From Rhodosporidiobolus odoratus (taxonomy: Eukaryota > Basidiomycota > Microbotryomycetes > Sporidiobolales > Sporidiobolaceae), in the NCBI GenBank assembly GCA_034387635.1, contig JAOANU010000005.1:496001-560000 (forward strand): a stretch of DNA of 64,000 bases, in the 5' to 3' direction. The translations under genes were made by a program, and so were the position numbers. The notes below the pieces were generated by a model. The model had not been told where the DNA came from and did not search any database. It worked only from the letters and a program-made list of their open reading frames with translations. Shown here piece by piece: positions 9,826-21,919 of this stretch; the stretch's first letter is position 1, and every line of letters begins with the position of its first letter.

Positions 9826-12800
9826 ATGCTACCATCCTCTATTCGATACAAAGCACCCCGCTCCCTCTCTCGCTCCGCCTTCTCCCGCCGCTCCCTTCCC
9901 TCCACTTCAACCGCCACTTGCCTCCCAAGACTCGCTTCACCCCTCGCTTCAACCTCAAAGTTCACCCTCGACTCGCCCACCCCGCATGCCCGCGCCTTGA
10001 GCACTTCGAACAGGCTCGAAGCCGGCAGATCACCTCGGGGAGCACCCGGACGATGGCTCAAGGAAGACGACGAGGGCGAGGGCCAGTCTGGCGAGGGCGA
10101 AGCTCCATCAGACGAGAGCAAAATTCCTATCCGCCGTTTAGGCGTCCCCGCCGGTGAGCAGCCTCGCAGCGGATTGCGACCTTCCTCCAACCCATCTTCC
10201 GCCTCACCCTCCTCCGCCGGCGCTTCTACCGGTTCCTCCGCCTCCTCTGGCGACAATGGCGACAACAACGGCGACAACGGGTCTCAGCAGCCTGCCCAAA
10301 ACGCTCTCTCTCGCCGCTCCGTACCCGACGTTTACCCTCAAGTCATGGCTCTTCCTATCACTCGCCGACCACTCTTCCCTGGGTTTTACAAGGCCGTCGT
10401 CATTCGGGATCCTCAAGTGATCAAGGCAATTAAGGAGAGTATTAAGCGGGGTCAGCCTTATATCGGAGCGTTCTTGCTCAAAGACGAGAACGCGGACAGC
10501 GATGTGTCCGTTCTCTTCCGGTTCTTCGCCTGGTGACCGATACTGATCAAGTCTCTATAGCATTACCGACATCAACTCTGTCCACCCCGTCGGTGTGTTT
10601 GCCCAAATTACTTCCACTTTCCCCGCTCAACCCTCCAACTCGAACAAGGACGTCGATCCAACCAAGGAAGAAGAGCCCGGTCTCACCGCCGTCCTCTACC
10701 CTCACCGCCGTATCCGTATCGACGAGCTTTTCCCCATCCCCGCCGACGCCAAGCATGCCCAGCCGGACGCTTCTCCTGCACCTCGCGATCAGCTCGAGAT
10801 GCATCACCCTGAGGCGCGCTCTGCCGTCGACGAGCACCGACCGCATATCGACGGTCCGCAGCGGCCAGAAGAGCCGGGCTATGTGGGGGATTCGCCGCTC
10901 TCGCCAGAGAGCGCCGCAGAAGTGAAGGAGGTCGACGGAAAGAAAGAACAGCCGGCTGCTGTCGAGTCGGAAGCGACGAGGCCGGAGGATACCACTGTCG
11001 TAGCCGACCCCACGCTGCAGCAGGCGAGTGAGCCGGTCGAGGTTTCAGGAGGGGAGGAGGGTCACGTTGGAAAGGCGGGACAGAACGCGGTTGAGGATGC
11101 CGATTCGCAGTCTCAGCACGACTCTCAGCCTTTCCAGACCGCCTACCTTCACGACTACGCCGTCTCGATCGTCAACGTCTCCAACGTCGAGATCGAGCCT
11201 TACGACAAGAAGTCCCAGGTGGCTCGGGCCGTCGCTGGCGAGATCATCTCCGTTTTCAAGGAGATCGCCACCCTCAACCCTCTCTTCCGCGACCAAATCG
11301 CCAACTTCTCCATGAGTCAATCCGCTGGCAACGTCTTTGAGGAACCGGAGAAACTGGCCGACTTTGCCGCGGCGGTTTCGGCGGGTGAGGTGGGGGAACT
11401 TCAGGAAGTGCTCGAGAGCATGGTTCTCGAAGAACGACTTCAGAAGGCCCTGCTCGTTCTCAAGAAGGAGCTCATGAACGCTCAGCTTCAGAACAAGATC
11501 TCAAAGGACGTTGAGAGCAAGATCGCCAAGCGTCAGAGGGAATACTATCTTATGGAACAGCTCAAGGGGATCAAGAAGGAGTTGGGACTCGAGTCGGACG
11601 GCAAAGACAAGCTCGTGGAGAAGTTTACCGACAAGGCCAAGTCCCTTCTCATGCCTGAGGCGGTCAAGAAGGTCTTCGATGAAGAACTGAACAAGCTTCA
11701 AGGTCTTGAACCGGCCGCCAGCGAATTCAACGTCACCCGCAACTACCTCGACTGGATCACGAGCATCCCTTGGGGTCGTCACACCCAAGAGAATTTCAGT
11801 TTGCCGCACGCGACCGAGGTTCTCGATGAGGACCACTACGGGTTGAAGGACGTCAAGGATCGAATTCTCGAGTTCCTCGCCGTCGGCAAGTTGAGGGGTA
11901 CGGTGGAGGGAAAGATTCTCTGCTTCGTCGGCCCGCCCGGTGTCGGTGCGTCCCTGCTCTCTTGCGCTCTTCGTCACTCTGTCCAGTCAACTCACTCGAC
12001 CATTCTCTACAGGCAAAACCTCGATCGGCAAATCTATCGCCCGCGCTCTCGACCGCCAATTCTTCCGTTTCTCCGTTGGCGGTCTCAGCGACGTAGCCGA
12101 AATCAAGGGTCACCGTCGAACCTACGTCGGAGCCATGCCCGGCAAAATTATTCAAGCCCTCAAGAAGGTTCAAACCGAGAACCCGTTGGTCTTGATTGAT
12201 GAGGTGGATAAGATTGGAAGGGGTCACAATGGAGACCCTAGTTCGGCGTTGTTGGAGATGCTGGATCCGGAGCAGAATGGGCAATTCTTGGATCACTATG
12301 TCAGTAACCCCTTGCACTATCTTCCTTTGCCAGCCGGCATTGACCCTGTCATCTTTTTCCACTATTCGATCCACAGCTCGACGTCCCCGTTGATCTCTCC
12401 CGCGTCCTCTTCGTCTGCACCGCCAACACCCTCGACACGATCCCCGCCCCCCTGCTCGACCGCATGGAAGTCCTCGAAGTCTCCGGCTACATCACGGAAG
12501 AAAAGGCCGCTATCGCGAGCCGGTACCTCGCCCCGCAGGCCAAGGAGGGCGCTGGGTTGAAGGAGGCGGATGTTGATTTGCAGGATGATGCGGTTGCGCA
12601 TTTAATCAGGTATTACTGCAGGGAGAGTGGAGTGAGGAGGTTGAAGCAGCAGATTGAGAAGGTGCGTTTGTTGGTTCCTCGCTTTACTTCTGTCTGTCAC
12701 AGAAGCTGACGGGCTTCTTGAAACGGTCATGAACGCGCAGGTTTTCCGCAAGGCCGCCTTGAAGATCGTTCAGGACGTTGGCGAACCGGCTCTTCCCGAA

Positions 12801-14129
12801 TCGGCAGCGCAATCCGTTGAACCTGCCGCCGCTTCTTCCGCTCCTTCTGACGCCTCCGAATCACCAGCCCCCTATGAAAGCTCGTCTTCTTCCTCCTCGG
12901 CATCCGAAACCTCCGAATCCACCTCTCCTTCTTCAGTCGAAACACAAGACGGCGCCTCTATTCCCTCCCGAACCGCCTCTCCCTCAAACACCTCCCCTCC
13001 CTCCTCGCCCACCTCAATCAACTCTTCCGAACGACCGACTACTCTCTCCGTCCGCCAGCCTCTCTCCGTACCTTCCGACGTGCGCGTTCGAATCTCTGCC
13101 GAAAATTTGCTGGACTACGTTGGCCCGCCCTTGTACCAGAAGGATCGGTTGTATACCAAGACTAGCCCGGTGGGAGTTAGTACTGGATTGGGATACCTGG
13201 GGAATGGAAGCGGGGCGGTCATGCCTATCGAAGTAACCGTGCGTTCGCCCTCCTCGTTCCTTTTGACCCTGAGCCCCTTCGTTTCGTCTTCTTCCCTACG
13301 GGGTCTCCGCTTCGCATCTCTTACCCCCGGTTGACCTATGACTTCCACTACAGTCCATGCCCGGTTCCGGCATTCAACTCACCGGCAAGCTTGGCGACGT
13401 GATCAAAGAGTCCGCTTCCATCGCCCTTGCCTTCCTCCGCGCGCACGCCTTTGAACTCGGCTTGACGGACGATGTGGACAAGGACCTTTTGGAGAAGAGG
13501 GCGATTCACCTGCATATGCCGTTCGTCTTTTTCCTTTTACAATTTCCTGCTCGATGATGAGCGAGACTGACAGCTGTTGCTTAAACAGGGAGGGCTCGAT
13601 TGGCAAGGAAGGGCCATCGGCTGGTATCGCCATTTTGACCGCTTTTGTCTCCCTGTTCTCCAAGCAAGGAGTTTCATCCGAGCTGGGTGCGTTACATCAA
13701 CTTCCCGTATCCTCTCGCTTTTTGCTGACTCCTCGCATCTTGACCGTCTGCGTGTCTTTTGTCTGCGCAGCCATGACTGGTGAAATGACCTTGGCAGGTC
13801 AAGTCCTGCCCGTGGGTGGATTGAAGGAAAAGATCCTTGCCGCGCACCGTGCCGGTATCCGCACCATCCTCGCGCCATTAGGTTGCAAGCCCGACATCGA
13901 GCACAATGTACGTTCCGATTCCCTTCATTGCTAGCCTACTTGAACCAAGAACCTGACACCAATGATCTGATTTGTGCAGGTCCCCGCTTCGGTCAAGGAG
14001 GGCGTCGAGATCATCTACGTTGAGAATGTCGGGGAGGTGATCCAGCACGCCTTTGCTGGTCAGCCCATTGCCGACAAAGTGGACAACCTTCGAGAAGTGT
14101 TGTTGCCGAGGGAGGAGGCCAAGCGGTAA
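9826..14129 (+). CDS. PIM1: Mitochondrial Lon (AAA+) protease, 1228 aa
   Basis: ATP-dependent serine protease of the mitochondrial matrix. Order: Arg/Ser-rich targeting sequence without acidic residues; acidic low-complexity stretch; Lon N-domain ([20 protein letters not shown]) interrupted by a long Pro/Glu/Ser insert (about residues 250-400); AAA module with Walker [14 protein letters not shown] and Walker [12 protein letters not shown]; sensor region [10 protein letters not shown]; protease domain with catalytic Ser in [12 protein letters not shown] and Lys in [15 protein letters not shown] 100-residue Ser/Pro-rich insert (about 12,780-13,080) lies between the AAA lid and the protease domain. 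Exons: 9826-10505, 10561-11945, 12013-12299, 12377-12661, 12741-13238, 13354-13520, 13589-13686, 13771-13907 and 13980-14129 (1,229 codons). Confidence 0.97.
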
Positions 14130-15130
14130 TTGAACAGGGGACAAGGAGGGAAAGCAGGGGAGCAGTAGATTGTACTTTTTTTCTTCTTCCAAGCATCATT
14201 GTCTAGCAATTCCCAAGCGCAATCCTATATATGTGGTGTTGCGTGTTGTTGGCTGACTCCTGTGTCTGCTGCTGTATCTCTGCTGTCCGTGTAGAGGGGA
14301 GTTTGTTAGTCAGCCTGATTTAGTATGATATAGCCTCATCCGCCCCTCGCGGCAACGTACAGTCTTGTACAGCCATAGTCAATGATGCCTTGACTATAAG
14401 CCCTCGTCTCACCTCGAACTGTGTGGCACAATCTATATCCAGCCTGAGAAGGTCAGCTGCATCCTTTCTTTCCCCTGAGGCCTGAAGGCTGATGTATCCT
14501 CAGATACTGACCTTAGATGGCCGGAAAGGTACCCCTGATGCAAAATAGGCCTCTGCTGAGACTGGCCGGGTGAAAAGGCCCTTTGCAGGCGAAAGAAGCC
14601 TTCTGTCGTATTTTTTGTGTTGCCTCCTTTCACATCTTTGCCTCTTTCCATAACCACGCATGGGGAGTCTTGGCTTCAGAAGATCCTAGAGATTGCCCTG
14701 ATACACTGCAGAAGACCTGGCAAGCACGTCAGAGCAAATGAGCCCAAAGTCCGGCTGTACCTGGACCGTTCCTTGCCTTCTCATCTTTGGTTGTCCCTTG
14801 CATGGCGTCCTTTGGTTGTGCGCAACTAAGCAAGGCTACCTGACAGCCAATCCGGGCTCCCATGGGACAATTAGGGTTCCAAGGCCATGACACACCTCAC
14901 AGAAGAACGGATATTGGCTTCCCTCCCTCTTCCTTCATCTAATCTTATGAAACCGGGGGAGCTGAATCTTTGCTGTGTTGCTTGTTGACTTCTTTGTACA
15001 TCGTCGAGAGGTATCTACAGAAAAGGGGAGATAGGCATGGACAGCACGAACAGACATGGAAAGGAGGAAAACGTCTGAATGGTCGGAGTGTTGAGAGGGG
15101 AAAGCAGGAAGGCAAGGCCAAGGTGGAAAT
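14130..15130. other. Convergent intergenic region Lon / neutral trehalase
   Basis: About 1 kb between two converging stop codons, longer than most gaps here. It holds both 3' UTRs; I find no reading frame with domain features and no RNA gene. Confidence 0.55.
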
Positions 15131-18100
15131 CTAGTTGTTGAGGACGCGACCGTGGCGGAAGAAGCTCTCGGGAGCGGTGAGAGCCCCGAGGGCGCGGCGC
15201 TGGAATTGGGTAAGGATGGACAGGCCAATCTGGTAGGAAGAGTTGGTCCTGCAAGTGGGGAGAACATATCAGGTCTTGCACAGCAGCAGGCAAGGTGGCA
15301 GACAACAGAAGAGACCCACCAGCCAAACCCCTCGCGAGGGATGAGGTGGAAGTCCGTTCCCTAATTCGCGTCTTCTGCGTTAGCCTACATTCTCTTCTCA
15401 GGAGTGCTGCAGAAGCGACGCATACCTGATTACCGTACTCAGCATCGATGTTTGATGTGCCCTCAACCGCGTTAAACTTCTCAGGTACACAGCCACCCGC
15501 TTCGACGAAACCGGTCGTGAGCCTGCGATTTATGTCGGCGGGAAGGTTTGAACAGAGAGCAAGGTTTGAATGCGGGTGTTCTGGACAGAGGGGAAGTTTC
15601 GAGTAGAGGGGAGGGACAACGTACATGTGCAGCCAGCGGTAGGCCAGGCGTTGAGCTTCATGAGTGTAACCGTACTTTTGCAAGCCGACCCCTGCAGAGG
15701 GAGAAAGAGAGTCAGTGGTGCGCTTCCTCCCCGGAAGAAAGAGAGTGAGACGCACAGGCCATGATTTGGCTAAAATCAAGTCAACAGTACCGAGGGAAAT
15801 CATCAGCGCTGAACCGCGGAAGCAAACCCTGAGCTTCCGACGACTTACTGAGGCGGCCAAGCGGCAGGGTAGCTGTTTGTCGGAGATGCACGTCAGTATC
15901 ACTTGCAACAAGGCAGAGACCTGAGATACGACGCACTCCCACTGCCTGTTCGGCCTCTGTAAAGAAACGCGACCCCTTGAACTTTCCGTTCCAGAAACGA
16001 GACCGCCCGCGACCTCGAACTTGTGTAGCGAGCATTTCCTACAGATACACCAGACGTCAGTATGGTTTGTCGGGGCTGGACCCGATGAAGAAGGAAAGAG
16101 AGGGAGGGCCGGCGAAAGAGAAACTGAAACGCACATGACCCTCTCTGCCTGCGCCTCACTCGCCATCCCGCACCACATAGGCCAGAACGTCGTCACCGAA
16201 TCATAGAGGCTCTGCTTCTTCTTTTTGCAGTCCCAGTCACCGTAGATCCCGCGGCCCTCATGCCAGAGGTAGTGGTCCGCGAGGACCTTCCTCCTCGCCG
16301 CGCGCGCGAACCACTCGGCGCTCGTCTGCACGTGCTCGGTGCTGCGCGCCGGTCGAGAGAGATCGGGAAGAGATGAGTCAGAGGGAGTGTAAGGAACTTC
16401 GGTACCGAAGGGGAAGGGCGTAAGGGGAAAGTCGTGCTCGAGGGTAAGGGAATCGTCAAAGTGGTCTCGAATGGCAATGGCGATATCGCTTTCGTACTTG
16501 TACAGCAGCGAGCAGAGGTCGATGGTCCCGAGGTTGGCGCAGCGCTTCTCGAAGCGGTATGTCGTGTCGTGGCCTGACTCGCGGACGCCGCGGTCATGTT
16601 GAAAGTAGTCGTCAAGTTCGGGGACCTTGGCCTCGCCCGAGTCGTACTGCTCGGTGAACTCGTTGACCGAGATGCCGAGCTTGTCGGCGTACGGCTGCAG
16701 GACCGCCGTGAAGTGCGACGCCTCCGTCTCGGGAGGGATGCCGAGCCCGTCGGGGCGGTAGCGCGACAGGCCCGTCACGCTGTCGAGACGCCGCTCCTCC
16801 TGCCAGACGATGTGGTATTCCTCGATCGCGCCTTGGATAGCACGCTTGAGAAAGTCCTTGTTCTCGGCCGCGTTTTCAGGGTCGAGTTGGGCGTAGACTT
16901 GAAGGGCGAGATCGGTGAGGAAGGGAGGTTGCGAGCGCATCAGATAGTAGCTGCAGAGGAGAGTCGCGTGAATAGGGACCAGTATGAAGGAAACGTCTGC
17001 CGCACCTGCGGTTGCCGTTGAGAATCTTCTTGTAGTGCTTGATTTCGAAGAGGAAGTGCTCGACAATGCCCTTCGCGAGCTCGACCTGACCGTCGGCAAG
17101 CAGACCAAGCGATATGAAGTACGAGTCCCACTACAGCAGAGGGATGGTAAGCGAGTCCTCTGCTCGAGAACAGCTAGATAGCGTACGTTGTAGAGCTAAA
17201 CAGGGTGAAAAGGATAGTTAGGAAGGTCAGTTCTGTCGGAGCAGCAGGAAGCGGGTAGAACTTACCTCGTTGAACCTGTACAGTGAGCGAGTCAGCATAG
17301 TTCCCTCAGAGTATCGTAGAATAGAGGACGCACCTAGCCCCGGGCACAACAAAGGGAATACCAGCATAGTCTTTCCCTCCATCTTCCCTCACCGTCTCCT
17401 TCATAGCAAGCGCAAGGATACCCGGCTTCTCGTTCTGGTCCCTGACCCACGCAGCATCAAACTCTGTCGGTACGGTGTCGACGATGAGACCCAAGTGAGG
17501 CTTCTCGGCCGCGATGCGCTCATAGTAGGCTTTGATGCCTGGTTCCGCTTCGGGAACGTAGATACGAGGGGCTTGATTGGCGCCGCGATTCTGTACGTTA
17601 CAAAGAAATCGCGTAGGGAAGACGGTCAGCCTCGACTGTGACCCGGCTTTCCCGTGTGTCTATGGGAGACGCACCTTGGGGTCCGCACAAATCTTCTCCA
17701 ATCCATCGCCATCGATGCGCCTCGTCAAGTTACTCCAGAACGAATGCCTGATCATCCTACTCAGCCTGTTGACTGGGTTCTCGTTGAGCCTAGCTTCGTC
17801 AAGGACGATCTGCTTTTGACCGTGATCGCGGGCTAGGGCGAGCTCCTGGAGGAGGTTCGAGAGCATGTAGGTGCCGCGAATCTAAGAGGAAGGTTGTTAG
17901 CCTTGAAAGACCGATACGACGGAGAAAGAAGCATACGTCGAACGTGTTGTAACCGTTACTGCCGGCGGTTCCGAGGGAGAAAACCTTCGGGCCTTTGTCG
18001 GCGGCGTGGATCTGCCAAACACGGGTGAGTCTTTTCGTAAGCGAGAGGACAGCCGTGGCGCACCTGGAAGTTCGCGTCCGTATCCTCCTGCTCGAGAACG

Positions 18101-18623
18101 AGTTTCATGGTTTCCTCGACGTCAACCAGGAACTTGCGAGACTTGAGCGATTGCTCATCTGCGGTGATACGGTAAGTCAGCATGCAACTACGGACAAGCG
18201 AGAGACGGAACTGACCATGCGACATGCGCCTGCTCCGCATAGCAGCTGCAGAAGGCTCGGGGTAAAGGTTCCTTTGCCTGAGAATGGTCTGCGAGCCGTC
18301 CGTCTGTTTGTAAGGCTGTCAGCCGCATTCCGACAGGGAGAGGGCGCACTGGAAGGAGGGAAGAAGCACACTTGACTGAGCGTCCTCGTCTTATGCCTGC
18401 GATACTGCGGCCTACCACCGTACAAGACGCTCGCATCCTCCTGCATCCTCGTCTTCAAGTCCTGCTCATCCGCTTCGCTCTCGCTTTGACTGAAGAGCGC
18501 GGAACCGCCCATAGGAATTGAAGCGGGTTCAGTCGGAGTCGCGGCGGTTTGCTGAGCAGAAGGAACTGGCACGGCGGCGAGAGAGTGGTAGTTGGGCTGT
18601 CGCGGAGAGGTGGGCGAAGTCAT
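15131..18623 (-). CDS. NTH1: Neutral trehalase
   Basis: Cytosolic GH37 enzyme splitting trehalose into two glucoses, active in recovery from stress. The N-terminus is Ser-rich with a basic phospho-site context (RRHKTRTLS), as expected for protein kinase A control. An EF-like calcium-binding segment follows (QEDTDANFQ then [17 protein letters not shown]). [18 protein letters not shown] and [10 protein letters not shown] are trehalase hallmarks. Signature 1, PGARFNELYNWDSYF, is assembled across two microexons (17266-17275, 10 nt; 17187-17195, 9 nt). Signature 2, [12 protein letters not shown], is split between exons near 15930 and 15865. The C-terminus is [29 protein letters not shown]. More than a dozen exons; not all junctions were numbered. 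Confidence 0.95.
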
Positions 18624-20608
18624 GTCGGCGAGATTGTTATCGAAGCGTGCGTAGCGTAGACGTAGGTGGTGATGGAGTGTAGAGTAAGCGTGTTCTGCGG
18701 AGATGGAAGCGATGAGGTCAATGACATATAGAACAGCGAATCTCGCTGGTGGAACCGCTGACAGTTGCTCGAGCGGTAGAAGATAATGGCAGAGTCGGGT
18801 CCTCCTGGCGCTCACTGTACCGGACTGCGGGTATGAGATGCAGGGGACTAGGTGGAGCGGCGCTACTAGCGGACACTCGGACAAGTCACGCTTGCGCGTG
18901 TTAGGCGGGTAGAAGAGCACGACTTGGGCGAGAGTAGCTCACCTGAAATGATTCTGTAGGCTTTCGCTGCTACCAGACCGAGCGAGAGCAGCGAGAGGTG
19001 GTGAGGGGAGAAAAACGACGCGACGGGATTACGTTGAACTCACGACGGGATCCTTCTCAACGGAGTCCTTCTCATTACAAACGCGGAAGATCACATGTAA
19101 GGCTCACGTAGATCGCGCGCGAGAACAGCTGATCAAGATGCGAAGAAAAAGTATATTACGCTATTATTGTGCTTTTCTTGACCTCTTCTCCTCAGAATGC
19201 ATTCTCGCTCTCGCCTGCGTCCGAGCGACCGCCTCGCCGACGTCTCTCAAGATACTCTGTCGCGGAGGAGCTGCAACTCGCCAACGGCGGCCCGCCAGCA
19301 AAAGCGGACTGCGACCGCAAGTTGCAGCTTGCCCAGCACCGCCGAGGAGGATGAGAAGAGGCCGGACAAGCTGCCTTCAGCGGCGGGCACGCGTATGAAG
19401 CAGACCCAAGATGTCTCGCATGGCGACGAGCAGGGAATGCGGTGAAATTTGGGCGCTGGGGCCGAGTCGTATGCAATGAAGGTTTAGAGCGATTCGACTG
19501 CACAGATACTGACGGCGTCAAGCCGATCTAGACTTGGTGCTCAGACCTGTGGGTGATGTCCTATGAGTATAGGGAGGAAACGCCAGTCAGAGCGACAGCT
19601 TGAGAGCATACGTTCTCGAAAATAGAAAAACGCACCTTCAGTTGCGGTTGCTGCCGCACTCTCTCTGGTTCTGTCCGGCGCTGCCGTCCATGCGTCGCTC
19701 CCTCCATGTAGCACCATGGGGCTCCTAGCTGTTCAGGCCGATCAAGCACCACACTTGGGCATTCCGGCGGCACCGTGACATTGGACGCCTTCGGCGTATT
19801 CGTCTTGGCGAGCTGACCCGTGGCTGCCGAGCAGCTGCTTGGGCATTACAGAATTCTTACACCTCTTGCCGGTCTCGCCTTGTCCTTGCCCGAGGTGTGA
19901 TGGTACGCCAGAGCAGCGAGGCGTCGGGGCGGAGTCGAGAAGGGGCGCCGGTTGCGAGCGGTTGCGAGCGGTCAGCGGACGAGCTGCATAACTCTGAGTA
20001 CCTCGGCTTACATTATCAACAGGTCGAGCAAGAAGAAAGCGTTCGTCGGCGAGTCGGCCCCGTGTCCGTCCCACGCAGCTCCTCGGACAAATCATCCTAT
20101 CACCCTCCCTCTTGCACTTCGTTGTGTATACCAATCTATCGCTCATCCGCACTCGCTTGCTCCTACCCACTCAAACACCCTTCAAGCTATCTCAACGCTT
20201 TTACCCGAGTCAGTTCGATGCATTCTCTAAATCGTGCTCGTTCGACCTCCCGGCAACTCCTATTGGTAATCCGACAAGGGGGATCCGCGAGACGGGAAGG
20301 GACAGTCAGGCTCCGTCGCGGGTGCTCGAGACTTGCCGGCAGCGTAATGGCACAAGGCAAATCCAGAGAACGAGGTGGGGCGGAGCATGGAAGGCATTAA
20401 CGATAGGACAAGATTTGCAGGAAAGAGACGGCAGCTGGGTAGCGCACGGCGTTGCGGGAAGGGCTGAAAGCTGTCAACGGCTCGAAAAGAGACTACAGAC
20501 GCTGACCAGGTTGCTCCCTTGCTTCCTTCCCCTTTCTCACTTCATCCAATGCACCCTGATTCACGCACCACCTTCTCCTTTCGCCACTTGTTAACGCGTC
20601 ACGCAGCC
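18624..20608. other. Divergent intergenic region trehalase / thiol peroxidase
   Basis: Almost 2 kb between two divergent, probably stress-regulated genes. Small open frames exist (for example 19197-19445 +) but none has domain features or a homologue I recognise. A short direct repeat GGTTGCGAGC occurs twice in tandem near 19950. Probably both promoters and 5' UTRs. Confidence 0.5.
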
Positions 20609-21655
20609 ATGGCTTCTGTTGCATCCTTCTTCGACCTTGAAGCTGAAAAGCCCAGCGGCGAGAAGATCAAGTTCTCCGTTCGCTTTCCTTCCTCTTCCGC
20701 TGCACTCGCTGTGACTTACAGAGCATTTCGAACACAGGAGCACAAGGGCAAGGTCTTCCTCATCGTCAACACTGCCACCCAGTGCGTCGCAACAGTTTTG
20801 TTCCCTTTTCTTCCCGAGCTGATTCTTGTTTTCCCTGGCCCCGTCGCTCGTCCTCTTTGTCATCCCTGCCCTCCGATCGTCTTTCCCATCCTTCCCATCT
20901 ACTGTGTCACAACCTCTCCCTTTGTGCTATAGCTGCGGCTTCACTGGACAGGTTAATCCTTTCCTTCACTTACCATTTGCCATCCTTTCTCTCTTTCCCC
21001 CCCTTGTTTCCTCCCTTAGGCTTGTTGTCCTTGGACGTCAGACTAACCTCGCTTCCCATGTAGTTCACCGGCCTCGAGTCTCTGCATCAAAAGTACAAGG
21101 ACCAGGGCCTCGTTGTCCTCGGCTTCCCCTGCGACCAGGTCAGTACTTTCTACCCTCGCTTAGCGAAATGGGTCGGCGGCTGACTCTGCTGCCTCTCCGT
21201 GACCGCAGTTCGGTAACCAGAACGCGGAAGATGACGACGAGACTGCCGCTTTCTGCGTCAAGAGTGCGTAGTGTCCCTCTCCTACCTTTGATATCAGGCG
21301 CGTCCTGTATACTGACCCCTGGCTTTCGTACGCTTAGACCACGGTGTCACCTTCCCCTTGCTGAAGAAGAGCGACGTTAACGGCGAGACCACCAACGATG
21401 TTTTCAAGTTCCTGAAGCCGAAGGCAAAGGGTGTTCTCGGCGAGTGCGTGACTTTTCCATACATCGCCTCATTTCCCGTCACCTCTTTAGACACTTCGCG
21501 AGCACCACTGACGTCCCCTGCGCACCTACAGGCGCATCAACTGGAACTTCAGCAAGTTCCTCGTCGCCAAAGACGGAACCGTCCTTCACCGTTACGCCCC
21601 GACTACCAAGCCGGACGCGCTCGCGGCGGACATCGAGAAGCAGCTTGCGCTCTGA
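20609..21655 (+). CDS. Glutathione-peroxidase-family thiol peroxidase, 163 aa
   Basis: Reduces peroxides using a Cys (not Sec) active site, in fungi usually with thioredoxin as donor and often as a peroxide sensor (Hyr1/Gpx3 type). Features: [18 protein letters not shown]; active-site segment [16 protein letters not shown] with peroxidatic Cys; [15 protein letters not shown] with the GPx signature and probable resolving Cys; tetrad partners Gln and later [14 protein letters not shown]. Exons: 20609-20677, 20738-20781, 20933-20951 (19 nt), 21064-21138, 21209-21263, 21338-21443 and 21532-21655 (164 codons). The first intron is a multiple of three and open, so a retained form would add 20 residues; removing it restores [13 protein letters not shown]. 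Confidence 0.94.
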
Positions 21656-21919
21656 GGTGCTACTGCAAGGATAGTATATATAGAAAGGTGGAGGGGAGCT
21701 GCTTGGTGGAAGGGCGAGGGAATCTGCCGTTCTCTTCTCTAGCCCGGATTTTCTCGTTAGTCGGTCGCGCGTCTGGGGTAGTCTAGTTTCAGCTTCAGAA
21801 TTGTCTTATAAAGCACTTGATCAGTACTTGCCCTGCCCTGCGAGTTGCTCCAGACTTTTCAAACTTTCGCCTCGCTGCTTCTCCTCCCTCATCCCTCGTA
21901 TCGCTTCGCTTACCTCTGC

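Noticed and set aside
15015..17108. 697-codon minus-strand open frame
   Set aside because: It is trehalase coding sequence read through several introns; the spliced model with both trehalase signatures is the real gene.
19197..19445. 82-codon plus-strand frame between trehalase and thiol peroxidase
   Set aside because: Composition is like random GC-rich sequence; no domain, no homologue recognised, no splice extension.
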